64,000 nucleotides of DNA from Mycobacterium sp. 1274761.0 (GCF_001668615.1 NZ_LZMC01000084.1:1-64000); one strand, 5' to 3'. Positions 7,978 to 19,378 are shown, counted from the first letter of the stretch. Program-made: numbers and translations. Notes: a model not told the origin generated them from the letters alone.

Positions 7978-8859
7978 CTACTCACCGAGATGGATCTCGA
8001 TCCCACCGCGTCGCAACTGCTCGAAGCTGAAGCTGAATTCGCCACGGCGGCCGACGGATACCACGTACCGGTCCTGGCCCTCGGTGATCGGGAATTTGAA
8101 CGTGAAGCGGCAATTGATGTCGTCGCCGTGGCCCTCGCCGAGCGACGTGGAGGCCAAAACCTCACCCTTGCCGTTTTTCACCATGACGGGAGTGCCGCTG
8201 CCGATATCGGCATAGCCGTGCGTACCGTGACAGTTCGCCCCGTCCGAGTCGATCGAGCTGACGAATTCCTTGGTCGTGTCGATCAGGACGAAAGTGCCTG
8301 AGGCCTCTGCTGTTTCGAGAATATGGAAGCCTTCGGAGAATCGTGGGCAGAAGGCGTCGACCGCCAGCTTGTCCGCTGCCAGCCCCTGCTGTGGGCCGCC
8401 ATCCTCGAGCTGCTTGCAGACGCTCCTGGCGTGCGCCAGCGCATTGGCGTCGGAGTTGAAGCCGGTGGCAAGCCCGGAGTCCTTCAGCGCCGACAGATAG
8501 TCGGCGTCCGGCGACTGCGCGTCATGCCGCGGTAACTGGACGGCCCAGATGACGGTCGCCGACACCACCAGCACCACGGTCGCGATGCCGGTGCCGAGCC
8601 AGGTCGAGCGGATGCTGGTCCTGCTGCGGGCCGGGATATCGAGATACGCCGGAAGCAGCCGCCCGCCGTCGGCGTCGGTCGTCTCGGCCTTACCGTCACG
8701 GACCCGGTCGGTGGGTCGGCCGGCCACGAAGTAGCGGCCTTCGTGACGGGCGGTCGGGTCGGGTCGCCATCCCGTATTCGTGACGCCGTCTTTCAGCGCG
8801 CCGCAATTGGGGCAGACATCGGTCTTCCCGACGCCGGAACCACAGAACGGGCACGCCAT
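7978..8859 (-). CDS. Zinc-ribbon membrane protein with DUF732-like domain
   Basis: 293 aa. The N-terminus MACPFCGSG...CPNCGA is a four-Cys zinc ribbon, followed near residue 30 by a DUF2510-like WRPDPTARHEGRYF. One transmembrane helix (GTGIATVVLVVSATVIWAV) lies around residues 88-108. The external part holds a DUF732-like segment (YLSALKDSGLATGF, ALAHARSVCKQLEDG) found in many mycobacterial secreted proteins, then an uncharacterised C-terminal domain with paired Cys (ANCHG, INCRF). The gene ends 54 bp from the convergent small secreted protein. Function unknown; domain calls are by eye. Confidence 0.7.
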   Translation of the reverse strand: MACPFCGSGVGKTDVCPNCGALKDGVTNTGWRPDPTARHEGRYFVAGRPTDRVRDGKAETTDADGGRLLPAYLDIPARSRTSIRSTWLGTGIATVVLVVSATVIWAVQLPRHDAQSPDADYLSALKDSGLATGFNSDANALAHARSVCKQLEDGGPQQGLAADKLAVDAFCPRFSEGFHILETAEASGTFVLIDTTKEFVSSIDSDGANCHGTHGYADIGSGTPVMVKNGKGEVLASTSLGEGHGDDINCRFTFKFPITEGQDRYVVSVGRRGEFSFSFEQLRRGGIEIHLGE

Positions 8860-8871
8860 CGCCGGCCTGCG

Positions 8872-9996
8872 CTAACTCCGCACCACGACCAGGTCGTGCG
8901 AACGGTTGTTGACGGATTCGGCGCCGTCGGCGGTGACAATCACGATGTCCTCGATGCGCGCGCCCCACTGCCCGGGAAAGTAGATCCCCGGCTCGACCGA
9001 GAACGCCATGCCCTCTTCCAGCCGAAGATCGTTGCCCGCCACGATGTAGGGCTCCTCGTGCACCGACAACCCGATCCCGTGGCCGGTGCGGTGCACGAAC
9101 GCCTCTGCCAGCCCGACCTCGGCGAGTACATCGCGGGCCGCGGCGTCGACCTGTTCGGCGGTGACCCCGGGCCGCACCGCGTCGACGGCCGCCCGCTGCG
9201 CCCGCAGCAGCACCGAATACCGCTCTGCCACTTCCGGAGTCGGCTCGCCGATGCTGTACGTCCTCGTCGAATCGGAGTTGTAGCCGGGTTCATACGGCCC
9301 GCCGATGTCGACGACGATGATGTCCCCTTCCCGCAGCTCCCGGTCGGAGCACTCGTGATGCGGGTCGGCGCCGTGCGGACCCGACCCGACGATGATGAAC
9401 GCCACCTCCGAATGCCCTTCGGCGACAATGGCTTCGGCGATATCGGCGGCCACGTCGGCCTCCGTGCGGCCCGGCACCAGGAACTCGGGGACCCTGGAGT
9501 GCACCCGGTCGATGGCCGCCCCCGCCTTGCGCAGCGCGTCGATCTCCGCACCGTCCTTGATCATCCGCAGCCGGCGCAGCACATCGGTGGCGAGCACCAG
9601 CACTACACCCAGCACGTCGGCCAACGGCAGCAGGTGCAGCGCGGGCATGGCATCGGTGACCGCAACCGCAATCGATCCGCCGCCGAGCGCGTCGGCGACC
9701 ATCCGGTACGGATCCTCGCCATCCACCCAGTCCCGCACCGCGATACCGAGTTCGGTGGCCGCCGACTCCTTCAACGACGCGAGCTCCAGCCGCGGCACCA
9801 CGATCGTCGGCTCACCGGTCGCCGGCAGCACCAGCGCGGTCAGCCGTTCGAACGTCTGCGCCCGTGACCCGATCAGGTAGCGCAAATCGTAGCCCGGCGT
9901 GATCACCAGCCCCGCCAGACCGGCGTCCGCTGCGGCCGCCGCGGCTGCGTGGAGGCGTCGGGCGTATACGTCGGTGCTGAATCGGCCTGCTGTCAT
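8872..9996 (-). CDS. pepE: Xaa-Pro dipeptidase-like metallopeptidase PepE
   Basis: 374 aa, the usual length of the mycobacterial PepE. The C-terminal pita-bread fold shows all metal ligands: the two Asp of [17 protein letters not shown], the His of HRTGHGIG, the Glu of VEPGIYFPG and the Glu in RIEDIV. The N-terminal creatinase-like domain has [12 protein letters not shown]. The ATG at 9996 was chosen because the 28 codons upstream are low-complexity and overlap the divergent neighbour's upstream region. It starts 12 bp upstream of the membrane protein gene on the same strand. Likely cytosolic and cleaves X-Pro dipeptides. Confidence 0.9.
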   Translation of the reverse strand: MTAGRFSTDVYARRLHAAAAAAADAGLAGLVITPGYDLRYLIGSRAQTFERLTALVLPATGEPTIVVPRLELASLKESAATELGIAVRDWVDGEDPYRMVADALGGGSIAVAVTDAMPALHLLPLADVLGVVLVLATDVLRRLRMIKDGAEIDALRKAGAAIDRVHSRVPEFLVPGRTEADVAADIAEAIVAEGHSEVAFIIVGSGPHGADPHHECSDRELREGDIIVVDIGGPYEPGYNSDSTRTYSIGEPTPEVAERYSVLLRAQRAAVDAVRPGVTAEQVDAAARDVLAEVGLAEAFVHRTGHGIGLSVHEEPYIVAGNDLRLEEGMAFSVEPGIYFPGQWGARIEDIVIVTADGAESVNNRSHDLVVVRS

Positions 9997-10042
9997 GGGA
10001 ATCAGGCTAATCCGAAGAAAGCGGCCCTGGCAGGATGACGGC

Positions 10043-11002
10043 GTGGCCGCTCCCCTGTTACTTCTCGACGGCGCCAGCATGTGGTTCCGCTCCTACTTCG
10101 GTGTGCCGTCCTCGATCACCGCCCCCGACGGCAGACCCGTCAACGCCGTACGCGGATTCCTCGATGCGGTCGCGACCGTGATCACCCGCGAGCGCCCGTC
10201 CCGGCTGGTGGTCTGCCGCGACGACGACTGGCGGCCGCAGTGGCGCGTCGACCTGATCCCCTCCTATAAGGCGCACCGCGTGGCGGAGGCAGAGCCTGCG
10301 GGCCAGCCCGATATCGAGGAGGTGCCCGACGATCTGACACCCCAGGTCGACATGATCATGGAGATCCTGGACGCCTTCGGCATTCCCACCGCGGGCGCGC
10401 CGGAGTGTGAGGCCGACGACGTGATCGGCACGCTGGCCGCCAGCGAGCGGAAAGACCCGGTCGTCGTCGTCAGCGGTGACCGCGACCTGCTTCAGCTGGT
10501 GCGCGACAAGCCGGTCCCGGTCCGGGTGCTCTATCTCGGCCGTGGCCTGGCCAAGGCGACGAAGTGGGGTCCGCAGGAGGTCGCCGAAACCTACGGTGTC
10601 CCGCCCGACCGCGCCGGTCCCGCCTATGCCGAATTGGCGTTGCTGCGCGGCGATCCGTCCGACGGGCTGCCCGGGGTTGCCGGCGTTGGCGAGAAGACGG
10701 CCGCTACGCTGCTGGCGCAGCACGGCTCGCTCGACGCCATCCTCGCCGCAGCGCACGACCCGAAATCCTCGATGTCCAAGGCGTACCGGAAGAAGCTGCT
10801 CGCGGCCACCGACTACATCGAGGCCGCCGAGCCCGTCGTGAAGGTCGCGATGGACGCCGACGTCGACTTCTCGACAGCCTCGGACACACTGCCGCTGTCG
10901 GCCGAGCACCCCCGCAAGGTGGCCAAGCTCGCCGAGCAGTACGGCGTGGCGTCGTCAGTTGGCCGCCTGCAGAAGGCCCTTGACGCGTTACCGGGCAGCT
11001 AG
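10043..11002 (+). CDS. 5'-3' exonuclease (PolA N-terminal-like, Rv2090-type)
   Basis: 319 aa. Flap/5'-nuclease fold: [16 protein letters not shown] at the start, LIPSYKAHR, the acidic metal motif [25 protein letters not shown], then the helix-hairpin-helix region [16 protein letters not shown]. The polymerase part of DNA polymerase I is absent, so this is a stand-alone 5' nuclease probably active on flaps or primer RNA. Start is GTG 10043; the longer open frame reaching back to 9899 overlaps pepE and lacks family similarity. pepE is divergent with 46 bp between the chosen starts. Confidence 0.88.
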   Translation: MAAPLLLLDGASMWFRSYFGVPSSITAPDGRPVNAVRGFLDAVATVITRERPSRLVVCRDDDWRPQWRVDLIPSYKAHRVAEAEPAGQPDIEEVPDDLTPQVDMIMEILDAFGIPTAGAPECEADDVIGTLAASERKDPVVVVSGDRDLLQLVRDKPVPVRVLYLGRGLAKATKWGPQEVAETYGVPPDRAGPAYAELALLRGDPSDGLPGVAGVGEKTAATLLAQHGSLDAILAAAHDPKSSMSKAYRKKLLAATDYIEAAEPVVKVAMDADVDFSTASDTLPLSAEHPRKVAKLAEQYGVASSVGRLQKALDALPGS

Positions 11003-11004
11003 CC

Positions 11005-11757
11005 CTACTTCGGCCTGCCGACCTCGTAGGTCCCGTCGTTGTCCTGGAAGGTGACGGTCACCTGCCGCTTCGTGCCGTCGATGCTCACCTCACAGTTGAA
11101 GGTCTCGCCCTTCTTCACCGTGGGGCTTTGACCGTTGTTGCATTTGACGTCCTTGACGTTCTTGGCACCGTAACCGTTCGACTCGTCGGTGAGGATCTGC
11201 TGCACGCCGGACTGCGCGGCGTTGACGTCGAGTTTGGTGGTGACGAAGAAGCCCGGCTTCCAGAAGCCCAGGACCGCAACCACGGCGACGATGAGCGCGG
11301 CTAGCAGGCCGATCACGCCTCCGACCACCGCCAGCGAACGCTTCGACCCTTCTCGCGACTCCGTCGAGCCGTACTGCGGGTATTGACCGTACTGGCCCGG
11401 CTGCTGGCCGTACTGACCCGGTTGTCCGTACTGCTGACCCGGCTGCCCGTACTGCGGATAGCCCTGCTGGGTGTAGTCCTGGCCCGGTTGCTGGCCGTAC
11501 TGCTCGGGCGACGGGTACTGCTGCGGCGCCTGGTACGTCGGCTGCTGTCCGGGCTGATACGGATACTGCTGCGGCGAGTAGGCCGTGGGCTGCTGCTGCC
11601 ACGCCGGCTGATCCTGACCGGGGGCCGGCTGTTGCCAGGCGGGCTGATCCTGACCGGGGGCCGACTGCTGCCAGGCCGGCTGGTTGGACGGGTCGCTCGA
11701 CGGCTGGTCCTGACCCGGCCACGGCTGCGTCTGGTCAGATCCCTGCGGTCCGCTCAT
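11005..11757 (-). CDS. Membrane protein with Pro/Gln/Tyr-rich N-terminus and DUF4333 domain
   Basis: 250 aa. Residues 1-130 are low-complexity and built from repeated PAWQQ.APGQDQ and QYGQPGQ units. A transmembrane helix around residues 145-167 ([22 protein letters not shown]) is followed by an external DUF4333-type domain with two Cys (DVKCNN, TFNCEVS) that can form a disulfide. This matches the Rv2091c type of mycobacterial membrane protein downstream of helY. Three residues before the stop are GRP. It converges on the exonuclease gene with a 2-bp gap. Function unknown. Confidence 0.8.
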   Translation of the reverse strand: MSGPQGSDQTQPWPGQDQPSSDPSNQPAWQQSAPGQDQPAWQQPAPGQDQPAWQQQPTAYSPQQYPYQPGQQPTYQAPQQYPSPEQYGQQPGQDYTQQGYPQYGQPGQQYGQPGQYGQQPGQYGQYPQYGSTESREGSKRSLAVVGGVIGLLAALIVAVVAVLGFWKPGFFVTTKLDVNAAQSGVQQILTDESNGYGAKNVKDVKCNNGQSPTVKKGETFNCEVSIDGTKRQVTVTFQDNDGTYEVGRPK

Positions 11758-11798
11758 CTTTCTCCCTCAGTCGGTCATGGTCGCCGGTTGTCCACACC

Positions 11799-14537
11799 TT
11801 ACCCTGCATCAACAGCCACGACGCCGCGCCGAACGTCGCTGATTGCGCGTTTCGCGGCGGCCCGGAGTCCCGGCGTCGGCGCCGCGTTGCGCACCTGATC
11901 GGCGAGGTCGAGCACCTGACGGCACCATCGGACGAAGTCTCCCGCCGACATGGGCGACCCGTTGCGGCCGACGTCCGATGCGTCGAGTGCGGACGCCAGG
12001 TCGCCGGTGGTGGCCCAGCGGTGGACCGCGGCGACGAAGCCTTCGTCGGGCTCGCGGCTCTGCGAGATCCGGTGCCGTTGCTCGTCGGCGCGCAGTTCGG
12101 CGGCCAGCCTGCGCGTGTCGGCCAGCGCACGGCGCAGCCTGCCGGTCGGGATGACGGCGGCCTGCGGCGGCCCGGCCGAATCGCCACGCGATTCGTACAG
12201 CACCGACGACAGCACGCCGGCCAGCTCCGCAGGCGCCAGCCCTTCCCAGACCCCAGCGCGCAGGCATTCGGCGACGAGCAGGTCACTTTCGCTGTAGATC
12301 CGTGCCAGCAGCCTGCCGTCGTCGGTCACCTGCGGGTCGCCGTTGACGTCGCGGATGAAGCCGCGCTCGGTCAGCACGACGACGATGCGGTCGAAGGTGC
12401 GGGCCAGTGAATTGGTCGCCGCCGCGACCTTCTGCTGTATCTGCTCGTTGTCGCGCTCGATGCGCAGATACCGCTCGGCCAGTCGGATCTTCTCCTCGCG
12501 ATCCGGCAAGCGGTGTGCGGAGTGACCATGCAGCTGCCGGCGCAGACCCGCAAGTTCCGGGTCGACGTCGTGGTCGCGCGGCGGCCCGCTTCTGCTGCCT
12601 TTGGGTATCGACATTCCCTCGGTCGCCGACAGCAGCGCAGAGGCCATGTCGCGGCGAACCCGCGGTTGCCGGTGTTCGACCCGCTTGGGCAGCGGCATCG
12701 ACCCGACCTTCGCCGACGCGCCGGAATAGTCGGCCGAGGAAATCCTTCCCGCCCAACGGTTTTCGGTCAGCACCAGCGGGCGGGGGTCCTCGTCGTCACG
12801 GGCGGGTTCGAGGACGACGGCCAGGCCGGTGCGCCGCCCGTTGGCGATATTGATGATGTCGCCGCGCCGCAGGGCCGACAGCGCGTCGTTGACCGCACGC
12901 CTGCGCTGCAGCCGCGACGCCCGCGACTGCGCCTTCTCGCGCTGCGAGATCGCCGCGCGTAGCCGCGCGTACTCGAGGATCGACGCGTCGCCGACCTCGG
13001 CGGCGATTTCGCCGAGCATCTTCTCGCCGCGTTCGATACCGCGCACGAGCCCGACCACGGAGCGGTCGGCCTGGTACTGCGCGAACGATTTTTCCAACAG
13101 CTTGTGCGCCTGCGTCGGACCCATCTGGTTCACGAGGTTGATCGTCATGTTGTACGACGGCGCGAACGAGCTACGTAGCGGGAAGGTGCGGGTGGAGGCG
13201 AGGCCGGCGACTTCGGCGGGGTCGATGTCCGGGGTCCACAACACCACCGCGTGGCCTTCGACGTCGATGCCGCGCCGGCCGGCCCGCCCCGTCAGCTGGG
13301 TGTACTCCCCCGGTGTCAGCTGGACGTGCTGCTCCCCGTCGAACTTCACCAGCCGCTCGAGAACGACGGTGCGGGCGGGCATGTTGATGCCCAAAGCCAG
13401 TGTCTCCGTAGCGAATACCGCCTTGACCAAGCCCTCGCTGAACAATTCCTCGACGGTGTGACGGAAGGCGGGCAGCATTCCGGCGTGATGGGCTGCCAGC
13501 CCGCGCAGCAGCCCTTCGCGCCACTCGTGGTAGCCGAGCACGACGAGGTCGGCCTCGGACAGCTCGGCGCAGCGACGGTCGACGACCTCGGCGATGCGGG
13601 CGCGCTCGTCGCCGGTCGTCAACCGCAGCGACGACCGCAGACACTGCTTGACCGCCGCATCACAGCCGGCCCGGGAGAAGATGAAGGTGATTGCGGGCAG
13701 CAGCCTTTCGCTGTCGAGCAGCTCGACGACGTCCGGGCGCGACGGGCCCCGGAAGATGCTCGGCCTGCCGCGGGGGCCGCCCCGGCCGCGGGGGCGCCAG
13801 TCGGCGAGGCGGTCGGCTTCGCGCCGATGGGCGATGTGGCGCAACAGTTGTGGGTCGACCAAAAGTTCGCGCCCGTGATTCTTCGTACCGCCTGCGCGGT
13901 AGTCGAAGAGGTCGAACAACCGCTTGCCGACCATCACGTGCTGCCACAGCGGCACCGGCCGGTGTTCGTCGACGATTACGGCGGTGTCCCCGCGCACCGT
14001 CTGGATCCACCCGCCAAACTCTTCGGCGTTGCTGACCGTCGCGGACAGGCTGACCAGCCGCACCTCTTCGGCCAGGTGCAGGATCACCTCCTCCCACACC
14101 GCGCCGCGCATCCGGTCGGCCAGGAAGTGCACCTCGTCCATCACGACGTACGAAAGCCCGTGCAGTGTATGGGAATTCGCGTAGAGCATGTTACGCAGCA
14201 CTTCGGTGGTCATCACCACGACCGGCGCGTCGCCATTGATGGACTGGTCGCCGGTGAGCAGGCCGATGCGCTCGGGCCCGTAACGGCGCACCAGATCGGT
14301 GTGCTTCTGGTTGCTCAGCGCCTTGATCGGCGTGGTGTAGAAGCATTTGCGGCCCGCGGCCAGCGCTAGGTGCACGGCGAATTCGCCGACCACGGTCTTG
14401 CCCGCCCCGGTCGGGGCGCACACCAGCACACCGTGTCCGTCCTCGAGCGCCTCGCATGCGCGCTGCTGGAAGTCGTCGAGCCGGAACGTCAACTGCTCGG
14501 CGAAGACGGCGAGCTCGCCGCTAAGTGGCGTCGTCAT
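11799..14537 (-). CDS. helY: ATP-dependent helicase HelY (Ski2/Mtr4-like)
   Basis: 912 aa, close to the M. tuberculosis HelY length. Superfamily 2 motifs in order: Walker A APTGAGKT (about residue 41), [17 protein letters not shown] box, [10 protein letters not shown], and [12 protein letters not shown] of the second RecA domain, then the long C-terminal region typical of Ski2-like helicases. The ATG at 14537 starts within the last 17 bp of tatC; the upstream extension of 41 codons is arginine-rich shadow sequence. Probably a DNA or RNA helicase; the exact substrate in mycobacteria is not clear. Part of a tatA-tatC-helY run on the minus strand. Confidence 0.92.
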   Translation of the reverse strand: MTTPLSGELAVFAEQLTFRLDDFQQRACEALEDGHGVLVCAPTGAGKTVVGEFAVHLALAAGRKCFYTTPIKALSNQKHTDLVRRYGPERIGLLTGDQSINGDAPVVVMTTEVLRNMLYANSHTLHGLSYVVMDEVHFLADRMRGAVWEEVILHLAEEVRLVSLSATVSNAEEFGGWIQTVRGDTAVIVDEHRPVPLWQHVMVGKRLFDLFDYRAGGTKNHGRELLVDPQLLRHIAHRREADRLADWRPRGRGGPRGRPSIFRGPSRPDVVELLDSERLLPAITFIFSRAGCDAAVKQCLRSSLRLTTGDERARIAEVVDRRCAELSEADLVVLGYHEWREGLLRGLAAHHAGMLPAFRHTVEELFSEGLVKAVFATETLALGINMPARTVVLERLVKFDGEQHVQLTPGEYTQLTGRAGRRGIDVEGHAVVLWTPDIDPAEVAGLASTRTFPLRSSFAPSYNMTINLVNQMGPTQAHKLLEKSFAQYQADRSVVGLVRGIERGEKMLGEIAAEVGDASILEYARLRAAISQREKAQSRASRLQRRRAVNDALSALRRGDIINIANGRRTGLAVVLEPARDDEDPRPLVLTENRWAGRISSADYSGASAKVGSMPLPKRVEHRQPRVRRDMASALLSATEGMSIPKGSRSGPPRDHDVDPELAGLRRQLHGHSAHRLPDREEKIRLAERYLRIERDNEQIQQKVAAATNSLARTFDRIVVVLTERGFIRDVNGDPQVTDDGRLLARIYSESDLLVAECLRAGVWEGLAPAELAGVLSSVLYESRGDSAGPPQAAVIPTGRLRRALADTRRLAAELRADEQRHRISQSREPDEGFVAAVHRWATTGDLASALDASDVGRNGSPMSAGDFVRWCRQVLDLADQVRNAAPTPGLRAAAKRAISDVRRGVVAVDAG

Positions 14538-15456
14538 CGACCGCAAGCACCTTTGTCGGCGGCTCGACCTTTTCGACGTCGCCGATCGCCGAGGCGCGGT
14601 CGTCGGGCACGTCCTCGAGCGCTTCGCGGCGCGCCTTGCGCTTGTCGTGCACGCGCGCAATCTGGATCGCGACTTCCAGCAACAGGGTCAGCGCCAGCGC
14701 GAGAGCCAGCATGGAGAACGGGTCGGAGCCCGGCGTCGCGAACGCGGCGAAGACGAACAGCCCGAAGATCAGCCCGCGCCGCCACGACTTCAGCCGCGCA
14801 TAGGTCAGCACGCCGACCATGTTGAGCATGATGATCAGCAGCGGGAACTCGAAGCTGATGCCGAACACCAGCAACAGGTTGATCAGGAAGCCGAAGTACT
14901 GCTCACCGGACAGCGCGGTGACCTGGACGTCGCTGCCGACCGTCAGCAGGAAGTGCAGCGCCTTGGCCAGCACCACGTAAGCCAGCACGGCGCCCGTCAC
15001 GAACAGCACAGCGCCGACGGTGACGAACGCCGCCGCAAAGCGGCGCTCCTTGCGGTACAGCCCAGGCGTGATGAACGCCCAGACCTGGTGCAGCCAGACC
15101 GGGCAGGCGAGGATGATCCCCGCGGTCAGCGCGACCTTGAGCCGCAGCATGAACTGGTCGAACGGGGCGGTGGCCAGCAGGCGGCATTCTCCGTCGGGCG
15201 CGATGGTCGCCCGCGCGGACGCGGGCAGCGTGCAGTAGGGCCCGCGCAGCCATTCGCCGAGGCTGTGGAAGCCGAAGACGCTGTGGGTGTACCAGAAGAA
15301 CCCGACGATCGTCGTGAGCACGACGGCAGCGGCCGCAATCAGCAGCCGGTTGCGCAGTTCGCTGAGATGGTCGACCAGCGACATCGTCCCGTCCGGATTG
15401 ACCTTCGCGCGACGTCGACGCGGATCCAGTCGCTTGAGGAACCCGGGGGTGTGCAC
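14521..15456 (-). CDS. tatC: Twin-arginine translocase subunit TatC
   Basis: 311 aa with six hydrophobic segments and the TatC signatures [15 protein letters not shown] near the N-terminus and [14 protein letters not shown] in the third quarter. TatC recognises the twin-arginine signal of folded export substrates. A long acidic/basic cytosolic tail (about residues 265-311) is usual for mycobacterial TatC. GTG start at 15456; the RBS region is weak. The stop lies inside the helY gene, a 17-bp overlap that suggests coupled expression. Confidence 0.95.
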   Translation of the reverse strand: MHTPGFLKRLDPRRRRAKVNPDGTMSLVDHLSELRNRLLIAAAAVVLTTIVGFFWYTHSVFGFHSLGEWLRGPYCTLPASARATIAPDGECRLLATAPFDQFMLRLKVALTAGIILACPVWLHQVWAFITPGLYRKERRFAAAFVTVGAVLFVTGAVLAYVVLAKALHFLLTVGSDVQVTALSGEQYFGFLINLLLVFGISFEFPLLIIMLNMVGVLTYARLKSWRRGLIFGLFVFAAFATPGSDPFSMLALALALTLLLEVAIQIARVHDKRKARREALEDVPDDRASAIGDVEKVEPPTKVLAVDDDAT

Positions 15457-15493
15457 AGAACCTGCCTATAGACCTAGGGACACGAACAGCCGA

Positions 15494-15510
15494 CGCGGCA
15501 GCTTGCCGCG
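15494..15510. other. Hairpin between tatA and tatC
   Basis: CGCGGCA (15494-15500) and TGCCGCG (15504-15510) form a perfect 7-bp stem with a 3-nt loop inside the 70-bp tatA-tatC gap. There is no T-run, so it is not a canonical terminator. On the minus-strand transcript it lies downstream of tatA and could set a tatA:tatC ratio by partial termination or RNA processing. Confidence 0.5.
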
Positions 15511-15526
15511 TTCGGTCGGCGTGGGC

Positions 15527-15802
15527 TCAGGCCGGGCGCTTGTCGGTGGGCTCGGCCGGAGCCGCCTGGCCGGCGACATCGGACGAATGCGATTCAGGGG
15601 CCTCGACGCGCTCGGAAGCGATCGGGGTCGCAGGTTTATCGGCCTCCGGCTTGGACTCGGACTGCATCTCCTTGATCTCCGACTTGAAGATCCGCATCGA
15701 CTTACCGAGTGAACGAGCCGCATCCGGAAGCTTCTTGGCCCCGAAGAGCAGGACGAAGACAGCGATGACGATTACCCAGTGCCAGGGTTGTAGACCGCCC
15801 AA
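15527..15802 (-). CDS. tatA: Twin-arginine translocase subunit TatA
   Basis: 91 aa. One N-terminal transmembrane helix ([14 protein letters not shown]), the [21 protein letters not shown] amphipathic helix of the TatA/E family and an acidic, proline-rich tail. TatA oligomers form the translocation pore with TatC. The TTG start at 15802 is supported by GGAGGT seven bases upstream, and the first residues MGGLQPWHW match mycobacterial TatA. It lies 30 bp downstream of pafC and 70 bp upstream of tatC. Confidence 0.95.
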   Translation of the reverse strand: MGGLQPWHWVIVIAVFVLLFGAKKLPDAARSLGKSMRIFKSEIKEMQSESKPEADKPATPIASERVEAPESHSSDVAGQAAPAEPTDKRPA

Positions 15803-15832
15803 TTTGATTACCTCCAGACGTCTGGCGCGAGT

Positions 15833-16804
15833 CTACCTGCCCGGCCTCGCGTCGACCCCATACGCACGCAGGGCCGCCACGGCCGTTTCCCGCACGCGCT
15901 CAGCCAGCGATTCCGGCGCGAGGACCCGCACTCCGGACCCGAAGCCCAGCACGAACCGGGCCATCCACTCGTCGGAGGCGTAGGTCATCTCCGCCTCGCA
16001 GGCGCCGTCGGGCAGCTCGCGGGTGACCCGCAGGGGGTAGTAGTCGAACATCCAGGACGCCGAGCGGTCGATGAGCAGCGTCGCCGACGGCAGCGACGGG
16101 TCGGCGTCGAACAGCGAGGTGTGGGGCGGGGCGTTGACGGCTGGTTCGGGTGGGGCCGACGGCTCGTTGAGGACGGAGGCGTCGACGATGCGGTCGAACC
16201 GGAACAGCCGCACTCCTTCGGCGGTACGGCACCACGCTTCCAGATAACTGTGCTCGGCGACCAGCACGACGCGGATCGGGTCGACGACCCTGCTGGTCAG
16301 CGCGTCGTGGGAGGCCGAGTAGTACTCGATGGACAGGGCCCGGTTGCCGCGCACCGCCTCGCGCACGGCAGCGGCGGCCTGGCTTTCCACCGGCGCGGGC
16401 TCGTCGACCGCGGCTTCGTGTCCGTGGGTGACCGTGCCTGCGGCGGATTCGATCTTCGCGATTGCGCTGCGGGCGGCCTTCGGGTCGACCACGCCGGGCA
16501 CGTCGACCAGGGCCCGCAGCGCCACCAGGACACCGGTGGCTTCCGGCGAGGTCAGTCGCAGCGGGTGGTCGATGCCCGCCGAGAACGTGACTTCGATGGT
16601 GTCACCCGAGAATTCGAAGTCGATCAGGTCGCCCGGCCCGTAGCCCGGCAGGCCGCACATCCACAGCTGGTTGAGGTCGTCGCGCAGCTGTTTCTCGGTG
16701 ACACCGAGATCGGACGCGGCTTCGGTGTAGGTGATCTTCGGGTTGGCCTGGAAGTACGGCACCATGTTGAGCAGCCGCACCAGCCGCTCCGAAACAGGGG
16801 TCAC
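15833..16804 (-). CDS. pafC: WYL-domain transcriptional regulator PafC
   Basis: 323 aa. N-terminal winged helix (ITYTEAASDLGVTEKQLRDDL), central WYL domain (LSIEYYSASHD, PIRVVLVAEHSYLEAWC, RFDRIVDA) and a C-terminal WCX-like domain. With PafB it forms the PafBC activator of the mycobacterial LexA-independent DNA-damage response. GTG start overlaps the pafB stop (GTGA), in keeping with a heterodimer made in equal amounts. Confidence 0.92.
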   Translation of the reverse strand: MTPVSERLVRLLNMVPYFQANPKITYTEAASDLGVTEKQLRDDLNQLWMCGLPGYGPGDLIDFEFSGDTIEVTFSAGIDHPLRLTSPEATGVLVALRALVDVPGVVDPKAARSAIAKIESAAGTVTHGHEAAVDEPAPVESQAAAAVREAVRGNRALSIEYYSASHDALTSRVVDPIRVVLVAEHSYLEAWCRTAEGVRLFRFDRIVDASVLNEPSAPPEPAVNAPPHTSLFDADPSLPSATLLIDRSASWMFDYYPLRVTRELPDGACEAEMTYASDEWMARFVLGFGSGVRVLAPESLAERVRETAVAALRAYGVDARPGR

Positions 16805-17793
16805 TGCGCAACCCCCGCCTGCGCACGCAGCCGGTCGAGCACCTCGTCACGCAGCGACTGCGGTTCGAGCACCACCGCGTCGGCGCCGTAGCTGGCGATC
16901 TCGCGAGCAAGCCGGTCTGACATTCCGATGTCGATGCTGATCTCCTCGCCGTCGCGGCCGTCGAGCACCCGCGGCCCCAGCACGGTCGCGAGCCGGCGCA
17001 GCGCGGTGGCGCGCCCGTCGGCCACCCAGACCTTCGCCTGCGTTCCCGAGGGTGTCTCACCGGTGACCCTGTGAACGATCTCGCGCAGGTTCACCCCATC
17101 GGGGGGCTTCACCGCAGCGGTCGGGCCGATGGCCTTCACGTCGCTGCCGATGCGTGACAGCCGGAACGTCCGGGTGTCGTTGCGGTCGCGGTCGTGGCCG
17201 ACGAGGTACCAACGCCCGCGATCGGTGACCACACCCCACGGCTCGACCGTGCGCGTCGTGTAGGGCTCGCTGCGGGATGGCCGATGTGGAAATTGCACGG
17301 CTTGGCCGGAATTGATGGCGGACAACAGGATTCCCAGCACGTCCTCGGATCCGCGGAGGCCGGGCATGCCGGCCGTCGGGGTGATGGCGATGCCTGCATC
17401 ACCGGCGTCGACGTCTACGCCCGCGGCCCGCAGCTTGAGCAGAGCGCCCTGGGTGGCGGTGATCAGCTCCGGCGACTCCCACAGCTGGGTGGCAACGGCG
17501 ACGGCGGCGGCTTCATCGGCGGTGAGGTCGACGGCGGGCAATGCGTAGGCCTCGCGGTTGATGCGGTAACCCTCGGTCGGGTCGAACTGGGAGACGCGGC
17601 CGGTCTCCAGCGGGATGCCGAGATCGCGCAGCTCGTTCTTGTCGCGCTCGAACATCCGCGAGAACGCCTCGTCGCTAGCGCTGTCCGAATAGCCGTAGAC
17701 GGTCTCTCTGATCCGCTCTGCACTGATGAAAGTGCGGGTGGACAGCAGCGCGATGACAAGGTTCATCAGCCGCTCGACTTTGGAGATCCCCAC
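16801..17793 (-). CDS. pafB: WYL-domain transcriptional regulator PafB
   Basis: 330 aa. Starts VGISKVERLMNLVIALLSTRTFISAERIR, the winged-helix segment, followed by a WYL domain (RGRWYLVGHDRDRNDTRTFRLSRI). Start GTG 17793; the 50 codons upstream are arginine/serine-rich and not conserved. Sequence is homologous to the adjacent pafC. PafBC controls recA-independent DNA-damage genes. It is separated from pafA by 112 bp, so it may have its own promoter there. Confidence 0.92.
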   Translation of the reverse strand: MGISKVERLMNLVIALLSTRTFISAERIRETVYGYSDSASDEAFSRMFERDKNELRDLGIPLETGRVSQFDPTEGYRINREAYALPAVDLTADEAAAVAVATQLWESPELITATQGALLKLRAAGVDVDAGDAGIAITPTAGMPGLRGSEDVLGILLSAINSGQAVQFPHRPSRSEPYTTRTVEPWGVVTDRGRWYLVGHDRDRNDTRTFRLSRIGSDVKAIGPTAAVKPPDGVNLREIVHRVTGETPSGTQAKVWVADGRATALRRLATVLGPRVLDGRDGEEISIDIGMSDRLAREIASYGADAVVLEPQSLRDEVLDRLRAQAGVAQ

Positions 17794-17905
17794 GGGTTCA
17801 CAGCTTAGGGCGTCGGTCCTCAGCGCCGAGCGCTCGAGTCTGCTCACAGATCGGCTTTCGACCTGAAGTTGCGATCTCCCCGCAGAATCGATGCAGGGCG
17901 GGGCG

Positions 17906-19264
17906 CTACATGCTGGCGATGAGCCGCTTGACCCGCTCGTCAACCGAGCGGAACGGGTCCTTGCACAGCACGGTGCGCTGCGCCTGGTCGTTGAGCTTGA
18001 GATGCACCCAGTCGACGGTGAAGTCGCGGCCGGCTTCCTGTGCGGCGCTGATGAATTCGCCGCGCAGCTTCGCTCGCGTGGTCTGCGGCGGGGTGTTGAC
18101 CGCGTCCTCGATCTCCTCGTCGGTGGTAACGCGAGCGGCCAGCCCCTTGCGCTGCAGCAGATCGAACACGCCCCTGCCCCGCTTGATGTCGTGGTACGCC
18201 AAGTCCAGCTGGCTGATCTTGGGATCGGACAACTCCATGTTGTAGCGGTCCTGGTAGCGCTGGAACAGCTTGCGCTTGATCACCCAGTCGATCTCGGTGT
18301 CGACCTTGGCGAAGTCCTGGCTCTCGACGGCGTCGAGCTGGCGGCCCCACAGGTCGACGACCTGCTCGATCTGCGGGTTGGGCTCGCGGGTCTGCAGGTG
18401 CTCGACGGCGCGCGAGTGGTATTCGCGCTGGATATCCAGAGCGCTGGCCTGTCGTCCGCCGGCCAGCCGCACCGGCCGTCGACCGGTCAGGTCGTGGCTG
18501 ACCTCCCGGATCGCCCTGATCGGGTTGTCCAGCGAGAAATCGCGGAACGCCACACCGGACTCGATCATCTCAAGGACCAGCGCCGCGGTGCCCACCTTGA
18601 GCATCGTGGTGGTCTCGCTCATGTTGGAGTCGCCGACGATGACGTGTAGGCGCCGGTACTTCTCGGCGTCTGCGTGCGGTTCGTCGCGGGTGTTGATGAT
18701 GGGGCGGCTGCGGGTGGTCGCCGACGACACGCCTTCCCAGATGTGCTCGGCACGCTGGCTCAGGCAGAAAGTCGCGGCCTTGGGCGTCTGCAGCACCTTG
18801 CCCGCGCCGCAGATTAGCTGGCGGGTGACCAGGAACGGCAGCAGCACGTCGGAGATGCGCGAGAACTCTCCCGCCCGCACGATCAGGTAGTTCTCGTGGC
18901 AGCCGTACGAGTTGCCGGCCGAGTCGGTGTTGTTCTTGAACAGGTAGATGTCGCCGCCGATGCCCTCGTCGGCCAGCCGCTGCTCGGCGTCGATCAGCAG
19001 ATCCTCGAGGACCCGCTCGCCCGCACGGTCGTGGGTGACCAGCTGAACCAGGCTGTCGCATTCGGCCGTCGCGTACTCCGGATGGCTGCCGACGTCGAGA
19101 TACAGCCGGGCGCCATTGCGGAGGAAGACGTTCGAGCTGCGACCCCACGACACGACCCGCCGGAACAAATAGCGCGCAACCTCGTCAGGACTCAATCGAC
19201 GATGCCCGTGAAAGGTGCAGGTCACACCGAATTCAGTCTCGATGCCCATGATCCGCCGCTGCAC
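17906..19264 (-). CDS. pafA: Pup ligase PafA
   Basis: 452 aa, the same length as M. tuberculosis PafA. It ligates the C-terminal Glu of Pup to substrate lysines using ATP. Carboxylate-amine ligase (glutamine synthetase-like) fold: MGIETEFGV with Glu9 in the ATP/Mg site, [15 protein letters not shown] with catalytic Asp57, SYGCHENYL and NTRDEPHAD. The start ATG at 19264 is clear. Homologous to Dop in this window. Confidence 0.97.
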   Translation of the reverse strand: MQRRIMGIETEFGVTCTFHGHRRLSPDEVARYLFRRVVSWGRSSNVFLRNGARLYLDVGSHPEYATAECDSLVQLVTHDRAGERVLEDLLIDAEQRLADEGIGGDIYLFKNNTDSAGNSYGCHENYLIVRAGEFSRISDVLLPFLVTRQLICGAGKVLQTPKAATFCLSQRAEHIWEGVSSATTRSRPIINTRDEPHADAEKYRRLHVIVGDSNMSETTTMLKVGTAALVLEMIESGVAFRDFSLDNPIRAIREVSHDLTGRRPVRLAGGRQASALDIQREYHSRAVEHLQTREPNPQIEQVVDLWGRQLDAVESQDFAKVDTEIDWVIKRKLFQRYQDRYNMELSDPKISQLDLAYHDIKRGRGVFDLLQRKGLAARVTTDEEIEDAVNTPPQTTRAKLRGEFISAAQEAGRDFTVDWVHLKLNDQAQRTVLCKDPFRSVDERVKRLIASM

Positions 19265-19378
19265 GTCATCGAGCTTACGGGGTGGTTAGGACTGGCGGCG
19301 CGATAGCCGCGCCGATCCGTTTCCCGTCGCCTGTGGATAACGTCGGCGTCGCGGCTCGCTGATCTGCCAGCATGAGGC

